Of a stretch of DNA of 64,000 bases, positions 12,524 through 24,300 are shown in pieces. The notes below the pieces were generated by a model. The model was not told where the DNA came from and made no database searches. It saw only the letters and a list, made by a program, of their open reading frames with translations. The translations under genes and the position numbers were made by a program. Source of the stretch: Tachypleus tridentatus (Eukaryota > Arthropoda > Merostomata > Xiphosura > Limulidae); assembly GCF_004210375.1 (NCBI RefSeq), contig NC_134825.1:7874001-7938000 (forward strand), in the 5' to 3' direction. The first letter of the stretch is position 1. Each line of letters starts with the position of its first letter.

Positions 12524-13724
12524 GTAAGTTTTCCTGGTTTTTTATAGTGAGCAGAAATTTGACCTATATGGAAGAGTAGGACCTTAGTACAGAAATTCAG
12601 GTTAAAATAAAAGCTTTAAGAACAATTGAATATATACAAGAAATTTGGCATGCAGATGAGAAAATGACATGAAGGTAGTTTACTTAAATAACTTTAAAAT
12701 CAACTACTGAAATATATATATATATATAATCAAATCTTTTGTAAAAAAAATAACTTTAAATTAAACATATTATAATGAAGTAAATGTGTGACTGTAAAAT
12801 TAGAATTGAAATATGAAAACTTTTATTTAAACTTTTGACAGCTGCTAGTGTACATGTATGCAGTTTGAAGTCAATTTGTTAGAATTACCTCATCTGTCAC
12901 TATAAGAACCATGTTATTTATAACTAGGTTCAATTTTTCACATTTTTAGAACTGTTACCAATTGATTGTTCTTATGTTTTATTTAACCAGAATATAGGCA
13001 ATTGTCTTGAGTTTATAAAAGTTACCTATTTCACTGCCAAGGAAATCCTAATTTTCTTTAGATTATTTTGAATTATTTGAACCTGGTTTCTCTAAACTGA
13101 ATGATTTAAATATTCTATGTTTGTTCGAATTACCTCATCTGTCACTATAAGAACCATGTTATTTATAACTAGGTTCAATTTTTCACATTTTTAGAACTGT
13201 TACCAATTGATTGTTCTTGTGTCTAAAGTCATTCTCTACTAAATGATTTTTGATGTATCTCTTAATGGCTGAAATTTATTTTGTTTCAAAATATTTGTTA
13301 TAGGTGTAAATATTTTAGTATGTTATATAAATATTCTATTAGACTTGTGCTAACTTGATCTTTGAAATGTTGTAAACAATGAATAAGAAGGATATTTGAT
13401 TTGTGTTTACTAAATGATAAATTAATATAGATACTTTCATTTGAAACAAGTGAAGTAAATTATTTATTTTCTGCATAAATATTTCAATGGAGTGTTGAAC
13501 TTAACATTTTGTAGTTGTTGTATTTGGGTCGTGACTACCCTAAAGGATATGACTACTTTCGTGCTCGTCTAAAGGCAGCATTTATGAAGAATAAGGAAGT
13601 GACTGAACCAGCTCAGCTGGAGGTGTTGTTAGCTAGAGGTCAGTATATCATTAAAGAACTAGAAGCACTCTACATGTTGAAGAAGTACCGTACGTTGAAG
13701 AAACGATACTATTCTGAACAGTGA
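12482..13724 (+). CDS. ETFRF1: ETFRF1/LYRM5: electron transfer flavoprotein regulatory factor 1 (two exons)
   Basis: Two exons, 12482-12523 and 13515-13724, join in phase 0 to give an 83-residue protein. Exon 1 gives [14 protein letters not shown] and is followed by a good donor (GTAAGT). Exon 2 follows TTTTGTAG and begins [11 protein letters not shown]. The joined [15 protein letters not shown] block, the KNKEV segment, the KELEALY block and the KKRYYSEQ end match my memory of human LYRM5/ETFRF1 in order and almost in length (about 90 residues). Proteins of this family are small helical LYR-motif mitochondrial factors; ETFRF1 binds electron transfer flavoprotein and promotes loss of its FAD, reducing electron flow from fatty-acid and amino-acid oxidation. 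The start was chosen because the LYR-like segment (LYK) must lie just upstream of exon 2; exon 2 alone has no ATG there. The stop codon overlaps a donor-like CA|GTGAGT, so a minor longer isoform is possible. The residues supporting this are seen; the function is known for the family. Confidence 0.93.
12524..13514 (+). other. ETFRF1 intron 1 with a ~100-bp internal direct duplication
   Basis: 991-bp GT-AG intron. The segments 12875-12976 and 13120-13221 are near-identical direct copies, each starting TTTGTT(A/C)GAATTACCTC and ending GATTGTTCTT, separated by about 143 bp. No coding potential or known element is recognised in the copies. Confidence 0.8.
13515..13724 (+). CDS. ETFRF1: ETFRF1 coding exon 2 (terminal)
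   Basis: Carries residues 15-83 and the TGA stop at 13722-13724. The acceptor is TTTTGTAG. The reading frame opens with TTG (Leu), not a start codon. The 3' untranslated region probably extends to about 14.65 kb. Confidence 0.92.
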   Translation: MLYLGRDYPKGYDYFRARLKAAFMKNKEVTEPAQLEVLLARGQYIIKELEALYMLKKYRTLKKRYYSEQ

Positions 13725-14631
13725 GTTTTAAGACCTGAGAAAATCAAAGAATATGAAACTTAGATTGAACGTAACAAGTGGTCTGATGAGCCTTTGTATA
13801 CACATGAAATGTTGGAGCCCTTTCCATAAGGCTCAGTTGAAAACAGTGGTCACGTACCTGCTGTCTTCAGGATTTTTACTGTGTAGGGTAAGAATGTACA
13901 ACTTGTTAACTGATCTTTGTGTGAAGAACTAATGGTAATGATTTTTAGTGATGGTTCAGGTTATTAGTGGTTTTCAAGATCAAGAATGTGATCACCTGAT
14001 TAAAACAAACTCATTCTGTTTGTGGTCAACAGTAGAATTAGGCTGTTTTACATCAATCTTGCTCCTATGACTTTAAACTGTAAATTGTACAACATGGATA
14101 GATGCATTAGAATAATACTAAAAAAGAAATTATGTTGCTCACAAACTTCAGTATTTCATTGGAAAAAATTTTTGAAAGAAATATTTTTAACAGATTTGAG
14201 TTAAAATTCATTTCAAGGGTTTTGATATGTAATTATCTCTAACTCAGATGGTTGTTGTGCTATTTTAATATTTTGTTTAGAATGATGCCTTAATTATTAT
14301 AAGTTTGTAAAAAAAACATCTTTTAAAATGTGTTTACAAAATTCTGGTTATTGTTTAGGGTGATATCTTCTAGTACTAAATTCATCTGTTATTTGTACCT
14401 GTTACTATCAGTTGTTTTTAAATACCTCTCGTGAAGTTAATAATTTGCCGTGTAAAATTGATCTTGTAATTTCATAACTTTTGGTAAAGTTTAAACAATG
14501 TATGACCACTTGTAAAGTAGTTAAAGCTAGTTTGGACCATGCATTTCATATCTGTTTTTATAACTATATATATTTGTTCTGTGGCTTAGAATTTTGCTTG
14601 AGACACTATGCATATTCTACAATGTCAAAAA

Positions 14632-14637
14632 AATAAA
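14632..14637 (+). promoter_or_regulatory. Candidate poly(A) signal for ETFRF1
   Basis: AATAAA lies about 900 bp after the ETFRF1 stop, followed by A-rich and T-rich DNA, just before the 55-bp minisatellite. It sits inside an A-run, so it may be chance. Confidence 0.3.
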
Positions 14638-14680
14638 AAAAATAATTTTACGTTTCCAAAAAAAAAACAAGTCATTGTTT

Positions 14681-14925
14681 TATAGTCGTGTCATATAGTA
14701 ATATAACCTATCAAGTCAATGTTGAAACCTTACCATATAGTCGTGTCATATAGTAATATAACCTATCAAGTCATTGTTGAAACCTTACCATATAGTCGTG
14801 TCATATAGTAATATAACCTATCAAGTCATTGTTGAAACCTTACCATATAGTCGTGTCATATAGTAATATAACCTATCAAGTCAATGTTGAAACCGTATAG
14901 TCATGCCATTATAGTAATATAACCA
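14681..14925. repeat. 55-bp minisatellite, about 4.5 copies
   Basis: Unit starts TATAGTCGTGTCATATAGTA and ends TTGAAACCTTACCA. Copies are nearly identical; the last is truncated. It lies just after the presumed end of ETFRF1. Confidence 0.92.
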
Positions 14926-14929
14926 TTAT

Positions 14930-16975
14930 GAAATTAGCTGCAGGTACTAATTTGAGCTTAATTTCTTCTGTTCTTTTATGGACTTGTATAGATTTTTTTT
15001 ATAATTGATAAAAATACTAGATTTTTAGTCTTATAAAACTGGGTGTAAACTATTGGAATGGCTTACTAACAGATACATATAAGTGTCTTTTTAACTGTCA
15101 CAATATGACTTTTGAAAGCAAAGAATTTAGAAAGGAAAAAGCAACATATTGTTATAATTTTTGATCTTGAATACTACCAGGTTCTTATAATTGAACACTT
15201 GGCTCTGTGGAAGACACAAAGAAATATTGTGCAAGTAATAAACAAAATGTCCATTAGTGACAAGCAGAAAATTGAGGTTCCTTGTTTGAATTTACCGATC
15301 TCATCCATAATTAGAACTTGACCCTATATAGTTAAGGGTCCTTGTATATAAAACTGACTGGGAGTGGTCCCATTCTACAATGACTAGAGTATTCTTGCTT
15401 GTTGTTTACATGTTAAATGCATGAAAATGAATGCAATCTTAAGAATAAGAACAACACAGCATTTAAACAAGTCCGGAATGTTAATGTATCAGCAAGAAAT
15501 GAATTCTAATTATTGATAATTTTCTAACAATTTTTAAGAAGAACTTGTTAGGTAAAAATTAATAGTTTAAATTTACAGAGATTATAACCTTTCATTTTAA
15601 TTCAGTGGCTTCCATTCAGAATTTGTTTCTTAGAAAGAGCTTTATAGATGTGGTGCTAAAGGCTCCTGTGTCTATAAATATCATCTGGCCATATTTCCCA
15701 AGTTTTTGTTTTACAAGTATGTCTAAAGTAGTACAGTTTTAAGGTTATCCAGATTATTTGTACCAGCAAACAATCATAAAGAGGAATAATTTTGGTAAGG
15801 GCTAAAGCCACCCCACCCCCCTCCTGCAATATTGAAAGAAAGCCCCTACTAATGTGTAGGGAAATGATTTTTAAGTATGGCTACTAATTTTTACAGTTAA
15901 TTTTATCAAAATTTTCACAAGGTTTATGTATTCTTACTGAAAGAACCTCATTTTAATGATAAAAACTGCCAAGAGAAAAAAACGAAAACAACTCACCCCA
16001 GAAATCATAAAACTTTTCAATTTCAATCTGCTTTGAAGTAATTCTTAGTACTGAAGAGTGAAAGTAAACATTTTAGACCTCTATCTCATTTGTGAAGACA
16101 GCCTAGAATAGCTTTAAGCTATTTTTACATCATGTACATGTATAATTGAGTACACGTATAAAGTTTGTTAGAATTTTTATCTATACATTTTACTGTGAAT
16201 TTGTGATAATGAGTAATCTTTGGACATTTTCCAACTTCCCCAAAATTTTCTAGGATGGATATTATTTATTAATGTTCCTTATTTCCAGAAAATAATATCA
16301 TTAAAATAATGGGAAAAAACGTTTCCCAGTAATATTAATTTATTGAAAATGGAAATACTTAAGTTTAAATAGTTTACCCTGTGTAACTTTGAATAAATGA
16401 ATATTGCTAATGACATAAAAACAAATTGGGAGAGGTTCTTTTTTTGACAAATACTTACCTGGTGATTTTGTTCATTATGACTGAAAAGCTAATATTCTTT
16501 ATAGAGTATAAAGAATTTTTGAATGTAGATTTTGTTTGTGCTACAAATATGTGAGTTTGTTGAGAAGTTCCATAGAACTTGTTTTTTAAGGGTAGTGGTT
16601 TATAGAGGGTTTTGTGATTTGTCTTTTAGAAACATTTGTAAAAAAAATGTAAAAATAAAAAAATAAAGTAATTCTTTTGTTGTTCTTGTGTTGAAATGTG
16701 AGATTAAGTATGAAATACAAGTTGGAAGCTGTGGGAAATGATATTGTGACTTCAACATTAGATTTTTTATGAGACTTTTTATTATAATATCAAGTTTTGG
16801 CTGTTACACTCTTTATATAATAGTGTACATAAAAACAAACAAACAGTGTCATTGACCTAGGGAACTCTGTAGTTCATTCACTTCAGGATGTTTTGTCTTT
16901 ATAGGATATACATTTTGTTTTATTAAAAGTGGGATAGTTTCTGAGAGTCCTTCATGTTTGATAATATTAATTTCT
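14930..16975. other. AT-rich DNA, no gene seen
   Basis: No open frame with recognisable content. A short C-rich patch (CCACCCCACCCCCCTCC) lies near 15810. Confidence 0.6.
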
Positions 16976-17372
16976 CATCTCTATTTTAAAGGAAGAGTCC
17001 ACACATATTTCACATCTCTATTCCATTTTACAGGTTGAGTCTACAAACATTTCCCAACTCTGTTTTAACGATTGAGTCCATACTTATTTCAAACCTCTAC
17101 TTTATTTTATAGGTAGTCCATACCTATTTCATATCTCTACTTCATTTTAAAGGTAGAGTCCATATCTATTTCATATCTCTACTCCATTTTATAGGTAGAG
17201 TCCATATCTATTTCATATCTCTACTCCATTTTATAGGTAGAGTCCATATCTATTTCATATCTCTACTCCATTTTATAGGTAGAGTCCATATCAATTTCAT
17301 ATATCTACTTCATTTTAAAGGTAGAGTTCATATCTATTTCATATCTCTACTTCATTTTATAGGTAGAGTCCA
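16976..17372. repeat. 42-bp minisatellite, about 9 copies
   Basis: Unit approximates CATATCTCTACTCCATTTTA followed by TAGGTAGAGTCCATATCTATTT. Central copies are near-identical and outer copies diverged, as is usual for unequal exchange. Confidence 0.92.
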
Positions 17373-17902
17373 TGGAGATCTCTAGTTTCTTGTTTTCATC
17401 CTGTTTGTGAATGAGCTTTGTTGTTTTTTTTCTGTCTGATTTTCAAGTTTTATTAAATTAGATGTACTTTAACACAAGTTTTGTTTCAGCAACTTTATTA
17501 CAAAAATACTATGTTTAAAAGTTAAGTGATTTTGTTGAAAATATTATCAAATGTGAAGGTCATCTGGTTCTCAGAGATTAAACAGGGATGTGTTTTTCTT
17601 TGTGTTTTTGGCTTATCTCTTAATTTGCTTCTTGTACAACTTGGTTTCAGTAGAATGCTGATTTTCGTTTACTTTTATCAATTCTTCTGTATTTACCACT
17701 ATGATCCTCATGAACCTAGGATTGGGTTTTTTTAAAAAGTAACCAGACTTGTTTTGAGCATTTACCAGTCTGGAATGTTTCCTCATTTTGTCATTTTATC
17801 TTAGGTTTCTGTGATCTCACTTTTCACCCTCTTAGTGTTTTATGGAGGATATTTTCTATTATTTTTATTAGTGGTACCTGTCACTTTGTATTTTTCTACA
17901 CA

Positions 17903-18148
17903 ACTTCTTTCTTACTTTAGCCTACTAACTGTGAAATATCTTGTAATAGTTTTGTCTTACTTTAGCATACTAACTGTGAAATATCTTGTAATAGTTTTGT
18001 CTTACTTAAGCCTACTAACTGTGAAATATCTTGTAATAGTTTTGTCTTACTTAAGCCTACTAACTGTGAAATATCTCATGAAATTTGTCTTACTTTAGCC
18101 TACTAACTGTGAAATATCTCGTAATATTTTTGTCTCACTTTAGCCTAG
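17903..18148. repeat. 45-bp minisatellite, about 5.5 copies
   Basis: Unit approximates TTGTCTTACTTTAGCCTACT followed by AACTGTGAAATATCTTGTAATAGTT. Because 45 is a multiple of three, a hydrophobic 15-residue repeat appears as an open frame at 17811-18098; I regard it as a by-product of the repeat. Confidence 0.9.
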
Positions 18149-18185
18149 TAATAAACTTATTAACTTTAAAAAACAAACTCTTCTA

Positions 18186-18352
18186 TAATCAACATATTAA
18201 CTTGTAGAAGCGATTTTCTCTGTAATTTCCATATTAACTGGTAGAAGCGATTTTCTCTGTAATTTACGTATTAACTTGTAGAAGCGATTTTCTCTGTAAT
18301 TTACGTATTAACTTGTAGAAGCGATTTTCTCTGTAACTTACATATTAACTGA
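18186..18352. repeat. 37-bp minisatellite, about 4.4 copies
   Basis: Unit approximates AACTTGTAGAAGCGATTTTC followed by TCTGTAATTTACGTATT. It starts about 40 bp after the 45-bp array but has an unrelated unit. Confidence 0.9.
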
Positions 18353-20656
18353 CTTCTCTATAACCAACTCTTTAGCTTGGGGCAGTAAATATTGGTAATT
18401 TAGGTCACCTAGGCCTATTTGTGGGTGAAAGGTGAGACGGTCAGTGTGATGTGTCACAGTTTCTACATGTCGCAGTCACACCAGTTACTGATATAATAGT
18501 TTTGCTGTTTAATAACTAAACAGTGTTTTACAGTTTTCTGGTACATGAACTTGGATCGAATGATTGTTATTCGTTTATATTCTTTTGTTGGAAATCATCT
18601 GAATTGATTTCATATTGAAAATGAACATAGCTGTCGAAATTTCTAAATGATTTTTAGTTTGTTACTCTGTTACATAGTGAAGTTGGATACACGTGGCATA
18701 AAACAAAGAATGTTTAAAGGTTGGATTCTCTTGAACTTGCGTGTTTTTTTTAAATTCCTTGTTGATTGGTCGGTTATGATCTGTGTTGTGAAGGAAAAAT
18801 GTCGTTTATAATAGCGATTAACACGTATTTTATGAAACACTTTGAATGGTAAAGATACTAGCTTCATTTGTTAGTGTTATTTTTTCACTTTATCAGGGTA
18901 CGTACCGTATAAATTTTGCGTTTACAATTATTCCATTTTGCTCTGTGGGTAAAGAAGTCAAGGATACTTGTATCTGATAAACTGATCTTGTTCTCATTAT
19001 GATTACGTATTTGACTCCGTCTGACTTCACTTCACAATGCAACTCCCTCGTGCCAAAAATTGAACTGAACCTGTTTTTCGATTTATTTATTTTTCTTGTG
19101 AACTTGGAATAATTTCAACCAGTCATACAAGTGTGGCCTAGCTATTTGTAAACTTGATCCGTTATTTGATTCAGATTTTATGATAAACAATTCTAAGGAA
19201 TTTTAACTTTTCTAAGTAATTTTTGTTACATGCGTGTGTATTTAAAAATTAAACACAGAGTGGTTTTTGAATAATAAAAAATACTTCTGTTTCCGCAATA
19301 TATATATTTTTTGTAAAAAAACAACCTTAAGATACTTCGGTTATTTCATATTGAATATCTGTACCCTTTGAATCTCTGATAGCACAATCTTATTAGAAAA
19401 AAAAAATGCATATTTCAACAGTATTTATCTGACATAATAGGTATGGAAACAACGATTTTAAGCACGGGAATTTTATTGGTAGCGAAAATTTTGCCGAAAG
19501 CAACCCAGTCTGTAAAGGTCGTAAAAGCTGCAGACAAGCTTCCATAATAGTATTGGCAAACTCTTTAAATAATCGTAATAACTACTCGGTTATAACAGTA
19601 CTTGGAAAATGTAATATTTTATTAACACACAGCAGGCCATTTAGGTGAACAGAAACAGTAATTCATGGTTTCAACAAAATAGCACAACTGTTGGATTATT
19701 CATATTGAGACCAAGGCGTAAGATATAAACTACTGCAATTCAGTTTTCCACCACTAAACAACCAGATGGATTTCCAACTTCTTACGAGAAGAAACAGCGA
19801 GGATTGCAATCAGAAATGTAATATAAAATGTTATCATATTATCAGCAGGTGTACCGCAGTGGTATGTGTAAGCCCTCTGTTATACATTCTGTTTGTAAAC
19901 AACAGACCCTTCCTAAAATTAACGCATAATATAGTATCCCAATTACCCTAACGACATTGCCGTCTCGAGCACACGTCAGAAGCTCCAACTGGCGGTGTCG
20001 AATGTTCAAACCACTCTCAATAATATAACAAATTAGGGAAGCATGTCGAGTTATACTTAATGAAACAAAATCTTAAGGAATTCTGTTTTACAGAAAAATG
20101 TATCGCAAAAGAAAATAAATATGTACGAAACGGAAGTGAAATTCTTAAGAACAGCTAACTTCCTGGGTGATTAAGTATAATATTCAACTACCATTGCCTG
20201 ATCATATTAAAGTAATATTAACTAAAATTTACAGAAGATTTCTTTGCTTAAGAAAGACAGGTAGCGTAATGAAGGTACACTTAGTGAAAATATTAATGTC
20301 CATATATATAAAGCATTCATACGCCTAATATAATAGAATTTACACATGATTACTGTCAACATATCGCACATCCTGTGTAGTCACATTCTAAGTGCAGAAA
20401 AACAAGCAATTAGAATAATTTTTCGGCTCCCTCGATATACCCTACTTTAATACATTAGAAAAATAAATAAAACGACGAATATCACAGAACGTATACTAAA
20501 ATTCCGGATAAATAAACAAAAATTAATCAACCACACTGAATTAACGAAGCAATTTCCATCGTGAGCCGTTACCCGCGATACTTGGCAACGATCCATTGCA
20601 TTGCTAAACACGATACATAATAGTTAACCATATGTACATGTTTTCTCATTAGAAAT
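18353..20656. other. AT-rich DNA, no gene seen
   Basis: No recognisable gene. 19940-20030 is locally CpG-richer (GCCGTCTCGAGCACACG). No repeat recognised apart from A/T runs. Confidence 0.55.
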
Positions 20657-20923
20657 GCCTAAGCGTGCTAAGGCGTGCTACTCGTGATCTGAGGGTCGCG
20701 GGTTCGTATTCCCGTTGCGCCAAACATGCTCGCCCTTTCAGCCGTGGGGGCGTTATAATGTGCAGTCAATCCCACTATTCTTTGGTAAAGAGTAGCCCAA
20801 GAGTTGGCGGTGGGTGGTGATAACTAGCTGCCTTACCTCTAGTCTTACACTGCTAAATTAGGGACGGCTACCACAGATAGCCCTCGAGTAGCTTTGTGCG
20901 AAATTCGAAAACAAACAAACAAA
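20657..20923 (+). mobile_element. tRNA-derived SINE, family 1
   Basis: Starts within the tRNA-like head (GCGTGCTAAGGCGTGCTACT), contains the B-box-like GGTTCGTATTCCC and the body CATGCTCGCCCTTTCAGCCG, and ends in (AAAC)n. The first bases of the head are missing. Confidence 0.9.
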
Positions 20924-20933
20924 TTTGCCCCCT

Positions 20934-21048
20934 AGCGGCTCAGCAGTATATCTGTCGGATAATAATGCTAAAAGCCGAGTTTTAGTATTCGAAGTAGGTA
21001 TAGCACAACTAGCCCATTGTATAGCATTTTGCTCAATAACAAACAGTT
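20934..21048 (+). mobile_element. tRNA-derived SINE, family 2 (degraded)
   Basis: CCCCCTAGCGGCTCAGCAGT, then GCTAAAAGCCG, TAGCCCATTGTATAGC and a terminal ATAACAAAC resemble the family-2 copies at 22.4 and 31.3 kb. It sits directly at the (AAAC)n tail of the family-1 SINE before it. Confidence 0.75.
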
Positions 21049-21285
21049 TAAACTGAATATTATTTCTCGAGCCTTGGGACAACTTATTTTTACCTTGAAA
21101 ATATGAGGTTGGTTTCGTTACGAAGTAGAGTTAATCATAGATGCAAATAAGATTTGTGTTTGTATCAGTTAGGAGGAAGTAAATTATTTTAGGTATGCCA
21201 TTGTGAAGAATAAATGATTATTTATAATTTTCGAATACCCCACAACGGGTTATGCGGAGGGTGTGTGATTATCACTATACAATTA

Positions 21286-22070
21286 TCTATTTATGTAAAT
21301 AATACACGTGTAGTTACCACTAGACTATTATCTATTCATATAAATAATATACATGTAGTTACCACTAGACTATTATCTATTCATATAAATAATATACATG
21401 TAGTTACCACTAGACTATTATCTATTCATGTAAATAATACGTGTAGTTACCACTAGACTATCATCTATTCATGTAAATAATACACGTGTAGTTACCACTA
21501 GACTATTATCTATTCATGTAAATAATACACGTGTAGTTACCACTAGACTATTATTTATTCATGTAAATAATACACGTGTAGTTACCACTAGACTATTATC
21601 TATTCATGTAAATAATACCGTGTAGTTACCACTAGACTATTATCTATTCATATAAATAATATACGCGTAGTTACCACTAGACTATTATCTATTCATATAA
21701 ATAAAATACGCGTAGTTACCACTAGACTATTATTTATTCATATAAATAATATACGCGTAGTTATCACTAGACTATTATTTATTCATATAAATAATATACG
21801 TGTAGTTACCACTAGACTATTATTTTTCATATAATCAATAAACACGACTAGATGATTAAATATCCATATATAATAATATACACTTTTAGATATCAGACTA
21901 ATTGATTGTATAGTCATATAAAATAATACACCTGTATTCTACGACTAGACGATTGTCTGTTTATACAGAATAATACATTTCTATACTATGAGTAGATGAT
22001 TGTGTATTTATACAAAATAATACACGTATACACGTGTATTTACCACGATTATATGATTGTTTGTTCATAC
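21286..22070. repeat. 45-bp minisatellite, about 12 copies plus diverged tail
   Basis: Unit approximates GTAGTTACCACTAGACTATT followed by ATCTATTCATGTAAATAATACACGT. About 21286-21830 is regular; units decay gradually to about 22070. The ORF over its start (21214-21456) is a repeat by-product. Confidence 0.92.
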
Positions 22071-22357
22071 ATAAAAACAGTATGTGTTGTTGAGAGAAAA
22101 CAGTACTTCATTTTACAGATGACAATTGTAGAATGATCATCGGATGAACAGAAACCATGGGTTCAAGAGTACTGAGTGATCGTTGAACTGACAACTATTT
22201 TCAGAAATAAGACATTTCTCATCTCATTAAAATGTGCGTCTGTTCTAGTTGTCTTCAAAAGCAGAATCATGGGTCACTCTGATTTTGGTGTTTTCTTTTA
22301 TTTGTTGTTTTTGGGGGTGGTGGTTAGGAAATTGACAGATGTCTGAAGATTGTTCAA

Positions 22358-22483
22358 GAGCTCCATAGCGGACACAGCAGTATGCCTGCGGACTTACACT
22401 GCTAGAAACCGGGTTTCGATACCCGTAATGGGCAGAGCACAGATAACTGTTTCTGTAGCTATGGACTTAATAACAAATAAGCT
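22358..22483 (+). mobile_element. tRNA-derived SINE, family 2
   Basis: CACAGCAGTATGCCTGCGGA, ACACTGCTAGAAACCGGGTT and the B-box-like TTTCGATACCCG show the tRNA-like head; GGGCAGAGCACAGATAACTG and ...TTAATAACAAAT follow. Shorter and different in body from family 1. Confidence 0.82.
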
Positions 22484-22756
22484 TTGCAGAAGAAAACCTT
22501 GATGTTGTATGAAATGGACATATTTTTGACTAGTTTTCACGAAAATAATTCTTCTCTAGGCGAATAAAACAAGATGTCCAGGTTTTTGTTCTTGTAATTA
22601 GAAATTGGTTAATTAACACGTGGGAACTTATGTTTACGTGCAATACAAACATAATATTTTACCTGAACACTCACCGTTTTCAAGAACTATAGATATTCAA
22701 AAGCCTTAACTCTTCATCCACGTGTGACTTGCTCCTTATTCTACCAAACGTTGTGT

Positions 22757-23033
22757 TTGTTTTTGTTTGTTTGTTTTTGGAATTTCGCACAAAGCTACTC
22801 GAGGGCTATCTGTGCTAGCCGTCCCTAATTTAGCAGTGTAAGACTAGAGGGAAGGCAGCTAGTCACCCACCGCCAACTCTTGGGCTACTCTTTTACCAAC
22901 GAATAGTGGGATTAACCGTCACATTATAACACCCCCATGGCTGGGAGGGCGAACATGTTTGGGCGACTCGGGCGCGAACCCGCGACCCTCAGATTAAGAG
23001 TCGCACGCCTTAACGCGCTTGGCCATGCCGGGT
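22757..23033 (-). mobile_element. tRNA-derived SINE, family 1, with 16-bp target duplication
   Basis: Complete copy on the - strand. The flanks CTACCAAACGTTGTGT (22741-22756) and CTACCAAATGTTGTGT (23034-23049) differ at one base and are its target duplication, showing retroposition by LINE machinery and some age. Confidence 0.95.
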
Positions 23034-23216
23034 CTACCAAATGTTGTGTAACAACTTCTCAAGGGTATAAGTATCCCACATTCTAAGAAATATCTAAAAA
23101 AGCAGACAAAAATGTGACAATATAAAACAGTTGTAACCCTTCAATATTATGTATCCAGCGTGGATTAGTGTTAAGCGTGTCAGACTATCAATTTGAGGTC
23201 CATGGTCCACATCCTG

Positions 23217-23367
23217 TATTCTCAAGACGGCTGGTATAATGATTAATCTGAAGATGACATGAGAAGGTCGAAACGTTTTTCTGTACCTTATTTTAATTAA
23301 AGTTTTAATACCCTTACCAGCAGTCTTGAGAATACGTTTTTACTTAAAGTGGGTTTCTCGTCATCGT
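23217..23367 (+). mobile_element. Short element with inverted ends and fixed tail (copy 1)
   Basis: 151 bp flanked by a 13-bp target duplication (GGTCCACATCCTG / GGTTCACATCCTG at 23204-23216 and 23368-23380). The left arm TATTCTCAAGACGGCTGGTA and the inverse right arm match at 19 of 20 positions, enclosing a loop of about 87 bp. After the right arm comes a tail TTTTTACTTAAAGTGGGTTT plus CTCGTCAT. No coding content. The target duplication suggests a retroposed, non-autonomous element. Confidence 0.85.
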
Positions 23368-23520
23368 GGTTCACATCCTGTTGCTATCAAAAATGTGTCC
23401 ATGAGTGTGTTATAAAAGTGACAGTCAAATTTCACTATTCAATTAAAGTAGTACAAAAGTTGACAGTGGTTGATGTTGACTAGATACCGTCCCTCTAGTG
23501 TACCAGCTCAAAATCAGAGA

Positions 23521-23801
23521 GGCCTGGCATGGCCAGGTGAGTTAAGACGTTCGACTCGTAATCTTAGGGTCGCGGATTCGAATCCCCGTCGCACCAAACA
23601 TGCTTGCCCTTTCAGCCATGGGGTCGTTATTATGTGACGGTCAGTCCAACTATTCGTTGGTAAAAGAGTAGCCCAAGAGTCGGGGGTAGGTGTTGATGAC
23701 TAGCTGCCTTCTCTCTAGTTTTACACTGCTAAATTAGGGACAGCTAGCGCAGATAGCTCTTGTGTAACTTTGCACGAAATTCAAAAATAAACAAACAAAA
23801 T
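23521..23801 (+). mobile_element. tRNA-derived SINE, family 1
   Basis: Complete head (GGCCTGGCATGGCCAGGTGA), B-box-like GGATTCGAATCCCC, body and (AAAC)n-type tail. Confidence 0.93.
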
Positions 23802-24030
23802 TATGGGTAATTAACCCTTGTGTATCTTCAAACGAAATTCATGAACAAGTAAACATTTACAAACGTGTCTTTCACTTCGTAAGATGATAATGAAGAAGTT
23901 TCTTATAAGGAATAGATGTACTTTGATTTTTTCTTTTGAAACATTAACACTTTCAATGCATTTCACTCCTGTTACTAGATACTTATCAGTTAAGAACAAT
24001 GGAAGGAAAGTGTAAGTTACTTTAATTCTA

Positions 24031-24300
24031 GGCCCGGCATGGCCAAGCGTGTTAAGGCGTTCGACTCGTAATCCGAGGGTCGCGGGTTCGAATCCCGGTT
24101 GCACCAAACATGCTCGCCCTTTCAGCCGTGGGGGCGTTATAATGTGACAATCAATCCCACTATTCGTTGGTAAAAGAGTAGCCCAAGAGTTGGCGGTGGG
24201 TGGTGATGACTAGCTGCCTTCCCTCTAGTCTTACACTGCTAAATTAGGGACGGCTAGCACAGATAGCCCTCGAGTAGCTTTGTGCGAAATTCCAAAACAA
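24031..24300 (+). mobile_element. tRNA-derived SINE, family 1 (least diverged copy)
   Basis: Head GGCCCGGCATGGCCAAGCGT and an intact B box (GGGTTCGAATCCC) with the full body. An open frame on the opposite strand across the head (23811-24107) is a by-product. Confidence 0.95.

Noticed and set aside
17811-18098. 95-residue hydrophobic repeat protein
   Set aside because: Most of it lies in a 45-bp minisatellite of AT-rich DNA; no start context, splice signals or known domain.
23248-23274. Hammerhead-ribozyme-like core (CTGAAGA...GTCGAAAC) in the loop of the short element
   Set aside because: The core words fit, and a short GAC/GTC stem is possible, but I could not find a cleavage-site UH with pairing stems I and III, and the other copies have changed core bases. 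A covariance-model search with hammerhead families would decide.
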